A stretch of 64,000 bases of DNA from an uncultured Mycoplasmatota bacterium (lineage in GTDB: Bacteria > Bacillota_I > Bacilli_A > RF39 > UBA660). Positions 1-8,686 of this stretch are shown in pieces (within the stretch, counting starts at the first letter, position 1; each line of letters starts with the position of its first letter). Location of the stretch: NCBI GenBank assembly GCA_900551525.1, contig URWD01000001.1, positions 1 to 64,000 of the forward strand, read 5' to 3'. Position numbers and translations under genes: made by a program. The notes beneath the pieces were generated by a model. That model saw only the letters and a list, made by a program, of their open reading frames with translations. It was not told the DNA's origin and did not search any database.

Positions 1-245
1 CAATGGGTTCATATAATAATACGACAGCAACAAGTACAAATTGGATGTATATGGGTCTATATGAATGGACTATTTCCCGTAATGCGGACAGTTCGGACCG
101 TGCGTTCGGTGTGTACGGCGATGGTGGCGTGAACGACCGTGGTGTGGACCTCTACTATGCGGTGCGGCCGTCCTTCAATCTTTTGTCATCAGTAACTTAT
201 TCTAAAGGTGATGGTACCCAAAATTCACCAATTCGTATAAATTAG
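1..245 (+). CDS. C-terminal fragment of a secreted protein with a variable lectin-like C-terminus
   Basis: The reading frame is open to the left edge, so the N-terminus lies outside the window; the first ATG at 3 is probably internal. The visible 80 residues match the C-terminus of the 478-residue protein at 21334-22770: NWMY(I/M)G..EWTISR, a divergent stretch, then VRP.F.L.SSV.Y and PI.IN before the stop. This layout (constant frame, variable core, constant VRP end) resembles C-type-lectin-fold ends of diversified surface proteins. The variable core is GC-rich, unlike the rest of the genome. A secreted or surface binding role is inferred from the full-length paralogue, which has a signal peptide; the ligand is unknown. 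Confidence 0.7.
   Translation, partial: MGSYNNTTATSTNWMYMGLYEWTISRNADSSDRAFGVYGDGGVNDRGVDLYYAVRPSFNLLSSVTYSKGDGTQNSPIRIN
72..180 (+). other. Candidate variable region (VR) of a diversity-generating retroelement target
   Basis: This GC-rich block sits in an AT-rich gene and aligns with 22591-22707. From 76 to 106 (against 22595-22625) there are 8 mismatches in 31 bases: a/t, a/t, g/a, a/t, g/a, g/a, a/t and c/g. Seven have A in one copy and the eighth fits an A mutated in both. That is what adenine-specific mutagenic retrohoming leaves behind. The second half aligns less cleanly, so the copies may have different templates. No template repeat or reverse transcriptase is visible in this window. 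Confidence 0.5.
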
Positions 246-273
246 AAAGATTTAATAATTCTTTCTTTTTTTT
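245..273 (+). terminator. Rho-independent terminator
   Basis: GAAAGA (245-250) pairs with TCTTTC (260-265), followed by a run of T. It lies directly after the stop of the partial gene. Confidence 0.6.
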
Positions 274-314
274 GAATATAATTTATTGTATAATATATGT
301 GAAAGGAAGTTTAT

Positions 315-737
315 ATGGATTGGATTTTTTGGCTTGTACTTGTCATTATCTTAAGTGTAATTGAAATTGCCACAGTTAGTTTAGTATCTATTTGGTTTGT
401 TGCAAGTGGTATAGTTGTTATGATACTTTCATTCTTTATTGGTGATATTGCTATACAATCAACTATATTTGCCTTACTTGGAATATTATTACTTTTAGTA
501 ACTAGACCAATTGTAGCTAAATTAAAATCAAAAGATAATGCAAAAACTAACTTGGATCGTATTATCGGAGAAGAAGCCATAGTAACTGAGGATATTACTA
601 AAAATAATGTTGGAGAAGTTAAGATTGATGGCAAAAGATGGAGTGCTATATCAAAGAATAAGTGCTTAAAAGGTGATACAGTAAAAGTTTTAAGAATTGA
701 TGGCGTTAAGCTAATTGTTAAGAAGGAGGAGGATTAA
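315..737 (+). CDS. NfeD-like membrane protein (short form)
   Basis: A 140-residue protein with two or three hydrophobic segments in the first ~75 residues and a soluble C-terminal beta-rich domain (about 80-138) that matches the OB-fold of NfeD-type proteins (GEEAIVTEDI, VKIDGKRWSAIS). Short NfeD proteins lack the ClpP-like protease domain and act with SPFH/stomatin partners in membrane microdomains. The SPFH gene begins 3 bases after this stop, so the two form an operon, which supports the call. SD-like GAAAGGAAG precedes the ATG. Function in this organism is inferred from family and context. Confidence 0.85.
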   Translation: MDWIFWLVLVIILSVIEIATVSLVSIWFVASGIVVMILSFFIGDIAIQSTIFALLGILLLLVTRPIVAKLKSKDNAKTNLDRIIGEEAIVTEDITKNNVGEVKIDGKRWSAISKNKCLKGDTVKVLRIDGVKLIVKKEED

Positions 738-740
738 TTT

Positions 741-1646
741 ATGCCACAAATACTAATTGCAATACTTGTTATTATTGTGATAATTATAATACCTAATATT
801 AAGATTGTGCCTCAATCAAAATGTTATGTAATTGAAAGACTAGGTTCATATCATACAACTTGGGAACATGGACCTCATTTTAAAATACCATTTATAGATG
901 CTATATCTAATAAAGTAACATTAAAAGAAATAGTTAAAGACTTTGCACCACAACCAGTTATTACTAAAGATAATGTTACTATGCAAATTGATACAGTTGT
1001 TTATTTTCAAATAACTGATGCTAAACTTTATACTTATGGAGTTGATTATCCAGTAAGCGCTATTGAATCATTAACAGCAACAACCCTTAGAAATATTATC
1101 GGAGAACTTGAACTTGATCAAACACTTACAAGTAGAGATATTATTAATACTAAAATGAGAGCAATCCTAGATGAAGCAACTGACCCATGGGGTATTAAAG
1201 TTAATAGAGTAGAAGTAAAAAATATTTTACCACCTAGAGATATTCAAGAAGCTATGGAAAAACAAATGCGTGCTGAACGTGAAAGAAGAGAAAAGATACT
1301 TCAAGCTGAAGGTGAAAAGAAATCGAGTATTCTAATAGCTGAAGGTGAAAAAGAAAGTGCTATTTTAAGAGCTGAAGCCCAAATGATGAGTCAAATAAAA
1401 ATTGCTGAAGGTAAGGCTGAAGCTATGTTAAAAATAAAGGAAGCTGAAGCTAAATCAATTAAATTATTAAAAGATGCTGGTGCAGATGAATCAGTTTTAA
1501 GATTAAAATCATTCGAAGCATTAGAAACTATGGCAAATGGTAAAGCAACTAAAATAATAGTTCCATCAGAACTACAAGGAATTGCAACATTTGGTACAAC
1601 ACTTAAAGAAGTTATTAAAGAAGAAAAAAAGGATAAATCTAAATAA
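741..1646 (+). CDS. SPFH/stomatin-like membrane protein
   Basis: 301 residues. An N-terminal membrane anchor (about 3-22) is followed by the SPFH domain (about 25-180: QSKCYVIERLGSYHTTWEHG, FAPQPVITKDNVTMQIDTVV) and a long Ala/Glu-rich coiled coil (about 175-255) with repeated AEGE units, as in stomatin/QmcA proteins. These form oligomers on membrane microdomains and often influence protease or transporter activity. The strong SD AGGAGGAGG lies just upstream and inside the end of the NfeD gene, so the pair is probably translated together. The terminator stem overlaps the last codons. Confidence 0.9.
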   Translation: MPQILIAILVIIVIIIIPNIKIVPQSKCYVIERLGSYHTTWEHGPHFKIPFIDAISNKVTLKEIVKDFAPQPVITKDNVTMQIDTVVYFQITDAKLYTYGVDYPVSAIESLTATTLRNIIGELELDQTLTSRDIINTKMRAILDEATDPWGIKVNRVEVKNILPPRDIQEAMEKQMRAERERREKILQAEGEKKSSILIAEGEKESAILRAEAQMMSQIKIAEGKAEAMLKIKEAEAKSIKLLKDAGADESVLRLKSFEALETMANGKATKIIVPSELQGIATFGTTLKEVIKEEKKDKSK

Positions 1647-1660
1647 GGTTTATCCTTTTC
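1629..1660. terminator. Bidirectional terminator between convergent genes
   Basis: AAGGATAAA (1629-1637) pairs with TTTATCCTT (1649-1657). T runs follow on both strands, so it serves the SPFH gene and the convergent transglutaminase gene. Confidence 0.7.
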
Positions 1661-2610
1661 TAATAGTTAAATTCTAAATAATATAATTTATTAAAGTTAT
1701 GTTCTTCTAGTTTTGTTTCTCCTTTATCAGCTTTATCTATTTCCTCATTAGTTTTTAAAAAATACGTATGAAATAAATAATCTTTATCATCATTACTTAC
1801 TGGATCATCCCATGTTAAGTCTAAATGTAACCATTTATTATCTACTTTAACTGCATTCCATATATGACCTGTTGCAGAATAACTTATTTCATCTGGTGTA
1901 GTAGCTATCTTATAATTATCAAATCCCATTTTTGTTAAGAATATAGCCATTAAATCAGTATATCCATTACATGTTGCATAGCCTTCAAATAAAGGCCCAT
2001 AAGCATCATAAGAAGAATATTTACTTTCTGAAGTTAAATTTCTTTCAACATCATATTTAGTATTATTTATAATATAGTCATGTATTGTTTTAATCTTTTC
2101 TGTATCATTCATATTATCTTTAATTAGTTCTTTTAAAAGTTCATTAACTTTGTTATCAATCTTAATTATATTGTCTTTTGTATATAAATAAAATATTTTT
2201 AAATTGATTTCACCAGAGTCAGAAATACTTGTTTTTATATTAGTAAAGCTATTAAATGGATGAACATAATTATTTAAATGAGTAAGTATAAGTTCATCAC
2301 CACTTATTGTTGTTGCATCTTTTAAACATTTTGCGTATTCTTTTGGACAATAAAATGTAAAATCATCCCAACCAGAGTCAATTGCTGTATAAAAAATATT
2401 TAACATATCTTGATAAGAGTAGGGAGTAAAATCATCAGTATGTTGTACATATAAATAGCTTGTATTTTTACTATAGTCATTAGATGATTTAACAATCACT
2501 TCAGGTTTCTTACTTATTAAGCTACTCAGTTTATCTGTGATTGGGTTTAAAAAGACAATTGTTAAAGTTATAGCTATTATTGATATGAGTGGTGTAATTA
2601 TTTTATTCAT
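1660..2610 (-). CDS. Transglutaminase-like domain protein, membrane anchored
   Basis: 316 residues with one N-terminal hydrophobic segment (about 5-25), then an extracytoplasmic region. The C-terminal half has a transglutaminase/protease-like core: Cys in YATCNGYTDLMA, His in ATGHIWNAVKV and Asp in HLDLTWDDP, giving the Cys-His-Asp triad in the expected order. Such proteins are usually cell-surface peptidases or cross-linkers; the substrate cannot be told. ATG at 2608-2610 follows an AAGGAGAT-type SD on the minus strand. It heads no obvious operon: rpsT lies upstream with its own start. Confidence 0.8.
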   Translation of the reverse strand: MNKIITPLISIIAITLTIVFLNPITDKLSSLISKKPEVIVKSSNDYSKNTSYLYVQHTDDFTPYSYQDMLNIFYTAIDSGWDDFTFYCPKEYAKCLKDATTISGDELILTHLNNYVHPFNSFTNIKTSISDSGEINLKIFYLYTKDNIIKIDNKVNELLKELIKDNMNDTEKIKTIHDYIINNTKYDVERNLTSESKYSSYDAYGPLFEGYATCNGYTDLMAIFLTKMGFDNYKIATTPDEISYSATGHIWNAVKVDNKWLHLDLTWDDPVSNDDKDYLFHTYFLKTNEEIDKADKGETKLEEHNFNKLYYLEFNY

Positions 2611-2662
2611 TTGCTTATCTCCTTATATATATAATATCAAAAAAAAATAAAGTAAACAATTG

Positions 2663-2926
2663 TTACTTCATATTTTTTATTTTTTGTGTCAATCTAGATT
2701 TTTCTCTATCAGCAGTATTTTTCTTAATTAACCCTTTGCTAACTGCTTTATCTGTATATTTTTGAATATCTTTTAATAATTTGTCTGCTTCTTCTTTGTT
2801 AGTTGCAGCAATAGCTTTTTCGCAGTTTTTAATAAGGTTTTGAACACGCATCTTTAGTTCATGATTATTATCTGTTTTTTTAGCAATTACTTTAACTGCC
2901 TTTTTTGAACTTTTAATATTTGGCAT
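2663..2926 (-). CDS. rpsT: 30S ribosomal protein S20
   Basis: The product begins MPNIKSSKKAVKVIAKK and is 87 residues, highly basic and helical, the usual size and composition of S20, which binds 16S rRNA. The start was moved from the longest frame (2968) to the ATG at 2924-2926 because GGAAGGAG lies just upstream of it and the family begins at this Met. The gene is monocistronic in appearance between the Mbeg1-like and transglutaminase genes. Confidence 0.93.
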   Translation of the reverse strand: MPNIKSSKKAVKVIAKKTDNNHELKMRVQNLIKNCEKAIAATNKEEADKLLKDIQKYTDKAVSKGLIKKNTADREKSRLTQKIKNMK

Positions 2927-3007
2927 TTTTCTTTGCTCCTTCCCTTTGTTCTTTAATAATTTTAACAAATATTTGGTAGTTTATCAAGTCTATTTGTAAA
3001 AAAAGTA

Positions 3008-4075
3008 CTATTTATTAACTTCTTTTGTGTTTTCTATCATGGTTTTAAAGACATTAAACAATAAATTTCTTTCATCTTCATTTAAACTTCTTGTTTCATT
3101 AAGCAAATTTTTCATTTTTTCTAAACTTAATTTCTTTAAGTCGCTTTTATAAATGTAGCCAGCTCCATATAAAATAAAGAAAAATGTATTTACAAATTTT
3201 TTTATTTCTTCTTTACTATATTTTTTTGTTAAAGCATCTATTTTTTGATGAACTTTTTGAGAATATAATGATAATTCTCCTTCTATAAATTTATTATCAC
3301 TTATAAGCCATGAATGAATATCATGTTGATATACTTTAACAGCTTCACTTTTAATGATTTTTGTTTTACCTAAAGACTCAAAAATCATACCAACAACACT
3401 TTCACATGGATAATAGTTTAAAAGCTTCTTTTCTAATTTTTTTAACTTTTTGAAGTCTACTAAATCTTTAGAAAATCCAGGTCCATCAAAATTAAATACA
3501 TAATCTATTTGATATCTTTTAAATAAATTTGCTTCCATTGCAGCTGCCATAGCAAGATTACCACCTTTTGAGTGTCCTCCGATATATACAACAAAATCAG
3601 TAGGTTTAATATTTTCTTTTAAGTAGGTAATTGCTTCTTCATGTGCTGGCACAGGATACATATAAGCCATTTTAAAGTTTTCTTCCCAACCAACAAGTTC
3701 ATCTTCAGTTCCTTCAAATGCAATAAATTTAAAATGTTTTGGCACAACAATTGTTATAGCACCAAACTGAGTATTATTATTTACAAGTTTTTTGTAACTA
3801 GTAATTATATTATCTTTAAATCTTACTGAATTAGCCATTTCTTTGAATAAAGCTCTATTTTGTTCTTTAAATTTATCTTTACTTTTAAGTAAAAATCTAT
3901 CTTGAGTTTTATCATATGCTTCTTTAATTGTTATTTTATCAGTTATAATACCAGAAAAATCTATATAAGATAGGGCTGTATAAATCGCAGCATCTATTTC
4001 ATTAAATGGATATTCTTTAAAAGTTTTATCTTTATTTTCCTTTACATAATTTATTAAATTACTCAAAATAATCAC
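3008..4075 (-). CDS. Mbeg1-like alpha/beta hydrolase (DUF2974 family)
   Basis: 355 residues. The core contains a lipase-type nucleophile elbow, GGHSKGGNLA, with the catalytic Ser in G-H-S-K-G, followed by FNFDGPGFS, which is typical of the DUF2974/Mbeg1-like family. There is no signal peptide, so it is probably cytoplasmic. Substrate is unknown; family members are annotated as lipase-like. It is divergent from spoIIP, and the ~90 bp between them must hold both promoters. Confidence 0.8.
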   Translation of the reverse strand: MIILSNLINYVKENKDKTFKEYPFNEIDAAIYTALSYIDFSGIITDKITIKEAYDKTQDRFLLKSKDKFKEQNRALFKEMANSVRFKDNIITSYKKLVNNNTQFGAITIVVPKHFKFIAFEGTEDELVGWEENFKMAYMYPVPAHEEAITYLKENIKPTDFVVYIGGHSKGGNLAMAAAMEANLFKRYQIDYVFNFDGPGFSKDLVDFKKLKKLEKKLLNYYPCESVVGMIFESLGKTKIIKSEAVKVYQHDIHSWLISDNKFIEGELSLYSQKVHQKIDALTKKYSKEEIKKFVNTFFFILYGAGYIYKSDLKKLSLEKMKNLLNETRSLNEDERNLLFNVFKTMIENTKEVNK

Positions 4076-4169
4076 CTACAAATATTATAAACTAAAATTA
4101 ATTTAATTTAAAGTAGTCCTTTCGACAAATTATATGCATTTTGTTGTGTATAATGAATATGGTGATTAT

Positions 4170-5114
4170 ATGAGAAGGTTAAAACTAAGAAATGGTTTAA
4201 AAGGGCAAGTTATAAAACTTATTATAGTTATAGCATTTATTGTGACATCTTTTCTTGCCACATTTAAGTTTTTATATGATAAAATAGATTTAAAAATGAA
4301 TAATACAACTTATATTGATTATCTTGTAAAAGATTCTTTTTCTAGTTATAACTTAAGTGATTTAAAAAGATTATCATCTACAGAGTTTTTGCTTAAATAT
4401 TCATTTGGGATTGAAAAAGTAAATACTGGTACAAATGTTGATATCGTTACTCCGGTTATAAAAGATAATACTGATATCAAAACTAATGATAAACCAACAG
4501 TTTATATATTTAATACGCACCAGACAGAAGGGTATAATAGTACTTTTTTAGAAAGTTTTAATATAAATAATACTGTTTATATTGCTAGTCATATTTTAAG
4601 TGAATACTTAAATGATTTAGGAATAGGCACTGTTGTGGAAGAAAATAGTATTGTGGATGTGTTAAACACTAATGGATGGAAATATGGATATAGTTATAAG
4701 GCAAGTAGATTACTTTTGGAAAATGCTTATAAGAATAATCCAACTCTTGACTTTTTTATAGATTTACATCGTGATGCTGCTTCGTATGATAGAACTGTAA
4801 CTGAAATTGATGGTAAAAAATATGCTAAAGTTATGTTTGTTGTAGGCCTAGAACATGATACATACGAGCCAAATTTAGCCTTAGCTAAGAACTTAAATGA
4901 ACGTTTAAGGAGTATAAGTCCATCACTTACTAGAGGAGTTTTAGAGAAAAAAGGACCTGGTGTAAATGGTATATATAATCAAGATTTTAATAAAAATACA
5001 ATACTTATTGAAGTAGGTGGTCAATATAATTATATTGAGGAGGTTAATAATACTTTAAAAATAATAGCTAAAGTTATTTATGAGTATTTAAAAGAAAATG
5101 AAAAAGAAAAATAA
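4170..5114 (+). CDS. spoIIP: Stage II sporulation protein P
   Basis: About 314 residues with an N-terminal membrane anchor (about 10-35) and a C-terminal SpoIIP amidase/endopeptidase domain: VYIFNTHQTEGY (zinc His and Glu), FFIDLHRDAASYDRT and NTILIEVGG are family hallmarks. SpoIIP cleaves peptidoglycan with SpoIID and SpoIIM during engulfment. The ATG at 4170 was chosen over the frame's first ATG at 4134 because GGTGAT, a recurrent SD in this window, precedes it and the protein then starts MRRLKL before the anchor. It overlaps the next small membrane gene by 17 bases. Confidence 0.9.
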   Translation: MRRLKLRNGLKGQVIKLIIVIAFIVTSFLATFKFLYDKIDLKMNNTTYIDYLVKDSFSSYNLSDLKRLSSTEFLLKYSFGIEKVNTGTNVDIVTPVIKDNTDIKTNDKPTVYIFNTHQTEGYNSTFLESFNINNTVYIASHILSEYLNDLGIGTVVEENSIVDVLNTNGWKYGYSYKASRLLLENAYKNNPTLDFFIDLHRDAASYDRTVTEIDGKKYAKVMFVVGLEHDTYEPNLALAKNLNERLRSISPSLTRGVLEKKGPGVNGIYNQDFNKNTILIEVGGQYNYIEEVNNTLKIIAKVIYEYLKENEKEK

Positions 5115-5421
5115 TTGGTTTAAAAGGTTTTTGATTATATCTTTCATTATATTTATGGGATTATATATTTCTAGTATAAGTGGGTTTTATGAAAGTACTT
5201 TAAGTAATAAGGTCGCTTTAACAGATAAAGCTATAAAAGAATTTGAAAAAGATGTTATAAATGGCAAAAATGTTGATGTTACAACTTATGTAAATAATAA
5301 ACATGTTGATTATAGTAATAAATTTACAGAAAGTGGTGAAAAGTTTAGTGAAGCTGTAACTAAAATACTTACAGAAGGTTTTAGTGGGGCTTGGGATGCC
5401 ATAAAAGTACTATTTTTCTAA
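5098..5421 (+). CDS. Small membrane-anchored protein downstream of spoIIP
   Basis: 107 residues with one transmembrane segment (about 9-28) and an extracytoplasmic helical tail rich in Lys, Asn and Glu. I do not recognise a domain. It starts inside the 3' end of spoIIP and is therefore probably translationally coupled to it, so a role on the forespore or mother-cell membrane during sporulation is a reasonable guess from context only. Confidence 0.6.
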   Translation: MKKKNNWFKRFLIISFIIFMGLYISSISGFYESTLSNKVALTDKAIKEFEKDVINGKNVDVTTYVNNKHVDYSNKFTESGEKFSEAVTKILTEGFSGAWDAIKVLFF

Positions 5422-5528
5422 AAAAACGCAAAAAAAATAAAGAAATTTAAGGCTCATGACAAATTTCGACATGATGCGCACTTCGAATGTGATAGGATAG
5501 AAATCGTTTCTATGAAAGGGGGGCGATT

Positions 5529-6387
5529 ATGCCAGTAGAAACAAAGATTTATATGGCTCACTAATGATTTGGTATTTAAATATGTTTTTAGTCATGAAGA
5601 GATTTTAATGGATTTCTTAAATTCTTATCTTGATTTTGTCGGTTCTGACCTAATAGTTTTAAATGCTCACATTACACCACAGAAATATGTGCAAAATGAC
5701 CATATTAAACTTCATGATTGTTATCTTGATATATGTGTAGTTTTATCAAATAGATAAATTATTAATATTGAGATGTATAATAATTTTGGAATGCCAGAAT
5801 GTAAAAAAAGTCTAACATATGCATCAATGTTATATTCTCATCAGCTTAAGAAAAAAGAACCATATGAAAATGCCAAGAAAGTAACAAGTTTAAATATTAT
5901 GAGAGGTAATTTTAATGAGGAAAATAATAGTTTATTAAATAAGTGTGAATTAACTAATTTAAAAAATCATAAAAAGCTAATTGAAGATGGATTAGAAATG
6001 TTGTTACTTAGACTTGACATTTTGGAAAAAGAAGAGTATTCTAAAGATGAATCAAGATGCATAAGGTGGCTAAAATTTATGAATGTAAAAAGTTATGAAG
6101 AAGCAGAAGAATTAGCGAAGGGAGATAAGAATTTAATGAGCACAGTAGAAATGGTAAGAGATTTTGTAAGTGATCCAGAAATCAGAAGTTTGTTTGACAG
6201 AGATAAACTAAAAGAAGAGTCAGCAGAGCTACGAGGCAAAGAGGCTGGGATTAAAGAAGGATTAATTGAAGGCAAAAATCTTGAAATAATTGAAACCGCC
6301 AAGAATATGCTAAAGAAAAATTGCGATATTAATCTAATTAGTGAAGTTACTAATTTATCAACTTCTGATATTAAAAAATTAGTGTAG
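5529..6387 (+). pseudogene. Broken Rpn/PD-(D/E)XK nuclease family transposase gene
   Basis: A good SD (AAAGGGGGGCG) precedes ATG at 5529, but that frame ends after MPVETKIYMAH. A different frame then reads RFIWLTNDLVFKYVFSHEEI, the typical Rpn N-terminus, so there is a frameshift near 5550. The new frame has an in-frame TAA at 5755-5757 (ancestral codon probably GAA, followed by IINIEMYN) and then stays open to 6387. The C-terminal half (KLKEESAELRGKEAGIKEG and so on) matches the usual Rpn tail. Rpn proteins are recombination-promoting nucleases related to transposases. Two separate lesions show that this copy is dead. Confidence 0.8.
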
Positions 6388-6496
6388 TTATAAAGATAGG
6401 GAGAAATCTCTATCTTATTTAGTTGTATGAAGAGCTTGACAAGTTTTACAAAAATTAATATAATTATTTTTGAAATGTGGCTAAAAGGAGCTCTAT

Positions 6497-7138
6497 ATGA
6501 AGAAATTGAAAATTATATATGAAGATAAATATTTAATAATTGTTAATAAATCAGCTGGAGAGTTTACTATATCTAGAGATAATCATTATGATAATAATTT
6601 GTATGATGAAGTAAAGACATATGTTAAAAAACAAAATCCTAAGAATAAAATATTTATAGTACATAGACTTGATAAAGATACTAGTGGATTAGTTTTATTT
6701 GCTAAAAATGAAAAGGTTAAGTATGATTTACAAAGAAATTGGCAAAATGTTGAAAGAAAATATTATGCTGTTGTAAGTGGAAAACTAAATGAAAACAATG
6801 GTACTTTGAAAGATTTTCTTTATGAAACAAAAGGTTTAGATGTAGTGGTTACAAACATCAAAAAAATAGGCAAATTAGCTATTACAAACTTTAATGTTAT
6901 AGAAAATAATAACAAATATAGTTTACTTGATATAAATATTGAAACTGGTAGAAGAAATCAAATCAGAGTACAACTAGCTAATATTGGTCACCCAATCATC
7001 GGAGATAAAAAATATGGTAAAGTAAAATATAAAAGAATGATGTTAGAAGCATACTATTTGAAATTTGTACATCCAGTTACAAAAAAAGTTTGTTATGCGG
7101 AATTACCTTTAAATAATGATTTTGAAAAGTTATTTTAA
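6497..7138 (+). CDS. RluA-family pseudouridine synthase, short form
   Basis: 213 residues. It has the family catalytic motif HRLDKDTSGLVLFAKN with the nucleophilic Asp, and the later GRRNQIRVQLANIGHPIIGD segment. There is no N-terminal S4 RNA-binding domain, as in the shorter RluA/YjbO-like members. It converts uridine to pseudouridine in rRNA or tRNA; the target position cannot be told. AAGGAG lies 7-12 bases before the ATG. It sits alone upstream of the tyrS T-box. Confidence 0.9.
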   Translation: MKKLKIIYEDKYLIIVNKSAGEFTISRDNHYDNNLYDEVKTYVKKQNPKNKIFIVHRLDKDTSGLVLFAKNEKVKYDLQRNWQNVERKYYAVVSGKLNENNGTLKDFLYETKGLDVVVTNIKKIGKLAITNFNVIENNNKYSLLDINIETGRRNQIRVQLANIGHPIIGDKKYGKVKYKRMMLEAYYLKFVHPVTKKVCYAELPLNNDFEKLF

Positions 7139-7143
7139 AAGGG

Positions 7144-7172
7144 TTGAAATTAATTTTTGATTATGCTATAAT
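7144..7172 (+). promoter_or_regulatory. Sigma-A type promoter of tyrS
   Basis: TTGAAA (7144-7149), a 17-base spacer and TATAAT (7167-7172), placed just upstream of the T-box leader. Confidence 0.75.
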
Positions 7173-7179
7173 TTGGTCA

Positions 7180-7297
7180 ATCAGTGAAGATGGAACTTAC
7201 AACTCTGGAGCTGAATCGTATAATCGCGTTAAGATAATTAAGTTAATTAAAGGATGGTACCGTCTCAAAGAGACTCCTTTGGGTATCATCTTTTTTG
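7180..7297 (+). promoter_or_regulatory. T-box leader of tyrS (compact form)
   Basis: The T-box sequence AAAGGATGGTACCG (7249-7262) is followed by a terminator whose arms include GATGGTACC and GGGTATCATC and a T run at 7291-7296. Upstream, TCAG..CTGA can close a short stem I carrying ACTTACAAC, with TAC as the likely Tyr specifier. Only about 70 bases lie between the promoter start and the T-box, so the distal part of stem I seen in long T-boxes seems absent. Uncharged tRNA-Tyr binding would favour the antiterminator and tyrS expression. Confidence 0.85.
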
Positions 7298-7316
7298 TTT
7301 GGAGGAAAAGAAAAAT

Positions 7317-8546
7317 ATGACAAATTGGGAAGAATTAAAATGGAGAGGTCTTGTTAAAGATGTGGCTGGTGATGATATTGCTGATAAAATCAATAATGAA
7401 AAAGTTACCTTTTACTGGGGAACAGATCCAACTGCAGACTCTTTACACCTAGGACATTATAGCTCACTTATTACTGCTAAAAGACTTATGAAAATGGGAC
7501 ATAATCCAATACTTTTATGTGGTGGAGCAACTGGTAGAATTGGAGACCCTAGACCAACTGCAGAAAGAGAAATTATAAGTATTGATACTCTTAATCACAA
7601 TATTGAATGTATTAGAAAACAAATTGATAAAGTATTTGATGGTAAAGCAAAACTTGTAAATAATTATGACTGGTTTAAAGATTATAATTTCTTAGATTTC
7701 TTGCGAGATGTTGGAAAGTATATTAATGTTAATTATATGCTTAGTAAAGATATTATTCAAAGAAGGCTTGATACTGGTATTACATATGCTGAATTTAGTT
7801 ATATGTTAATTCAAGGCTATGATTTTTTACATATGTTTAATACAATGGGATGTACTATGCAAGTTGAAGGTTCTGATCAATGGGGAAATATTACTGCTGG
7901 TATAGAGTTAATTAGAAAAATGACTGGTAAAGATGCCTATGCTTTTACAATGCCTTTAATTCTTGATGCAACTGGTAAAAAATTTGGTAAAAGTGAAGGA
8001 AATGCATTATGGCTTGATATAAATAAAACATCAAGTTATGAATTGTATCAATACTTAATTAATACTGATGATTCTAAAGTTTATGAATATTTAAAAGTAT
8101 TTACATTTTTAACACCAGAAGAAATAGATGAAATAATGGTTAAACAAAATGAAAATCCACATTTAAGAGTAGCACAAAAAGCATTAGCTAAAGAAATAAT
8201 TACTGATTTACATGGTGAAGAGGAATTTAACAAAGCTTTAAATATTTCTGAATGTTTATTTTCAGATAGAATTTGGGAATTATCTGCAAATGAAATAATA
8301 GATAGTATTAAAGATATACCTAAATTTAATGTGAAAAATGGTGAACTTTTAATAGATGTACTTGTAAATAATAATGTTGTTTCTAGTAAAAGAGAAGCTA
8401 GAGAAATGATAAATGCTGGAGCAATAAGTATAAATGGTAAAAAAGAAATAGATTTGGAAAAAAATATTACTAAAAATGATGCTATTGAAGATAAGGTTTT
8501 ACTTATAAAGAAAGGTAAGAAAAATTATTTTTTAGGACTTATGTAA
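7317..8546 (+). CDS. tyrS: Tyrosyl-tRNA synthetase
   Basis: 409 residues from the ATG at 7317, which has GGAGGAAAAG upstream; the longer frame to 7254 runs into the T-box terminator and is not coding. Class I features: HLGHYSS (HIGH-type), the KFGKSEGN (KMSKS-type) loop, and SDQWGNITAG in the Tyr-binding core. The C-terminus is an S4 domain (SSKREAREMINAGAISINGKK). It charges tRNA-Tyr and is controlled by the T-box leader directly upstream. Confidence 0.96.
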   Translation: MTNWEELKWRGLVKDVAGDDIADKINNEKVTFYWGTDPTADSLHLGHYSSLITAKRLMKMGHNPILLCGGATGRIGDPRPTAEREIISIDTLNHNIECIRKQIDKVFDGKAKLVNNYDWFKDYNFLDFLRDVGKYINVNYMLSKDIIQRRLDTGITYAEFSYMLIQGYDFLHMFNTMGCTMQVEGSDQWGNITAGIELIRKMTGKDAYAFTMPLILDATGKKFGKSEGNALWLDINKTSSYELYQYLINTDDSKVYEYLKVFTFLTPEEIDEIMVKQNENPHLRVAQKALAKEIITDLHGEEEFNKALNISECLFSDRIWELSANEIIDSIKDIPKFNVKNGELLIDVLVNNNVVSSKREAREMINAGAISINGKKEIDLEKNITKNDAIEDKVLLIKKGKKNYFLGLM

Positions 8547-8565
8547 AAATAAGTCTTTTTTTTTT
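8536..8565 (+). terminator. tyrS terminator
   Basis: GACTTAT (8536-8542) pairs with ATAAGTC (8549-8555), then ten T. The 5' arm lies in the last codons of tyrS. Confidence 0.85.
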
Positions 8566-8656
8566 ATAATTTTTTTGATAAAATATAAATAGGAAGGTAG
8601 GAACAATTATGAAAACTTTAATAAAGCTTTTGTAAATTTTGTTGTTGGTAAAGGAC

Positions 8657-8686
8657 ATAAAAAAAGAATTAAAGTCTTTTAATTCT
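8657..8686 (-). terminator. Terminator of the double-XRE gene
   Basis: On the minus strand AAGAATTAAAA and TTTAATTCTT form a stem around GAC, followed by a T run. The 5' arm encodes the last residues (RIKRL) and the stop of the gene. Confidence 0.7.

Noticed and set aside
7254..7316. N-terminal extension of tyrS
   Set aside because: It would be translated from the T-box and its terminator; the ATG at 7317 has a good SD and fits the family start.
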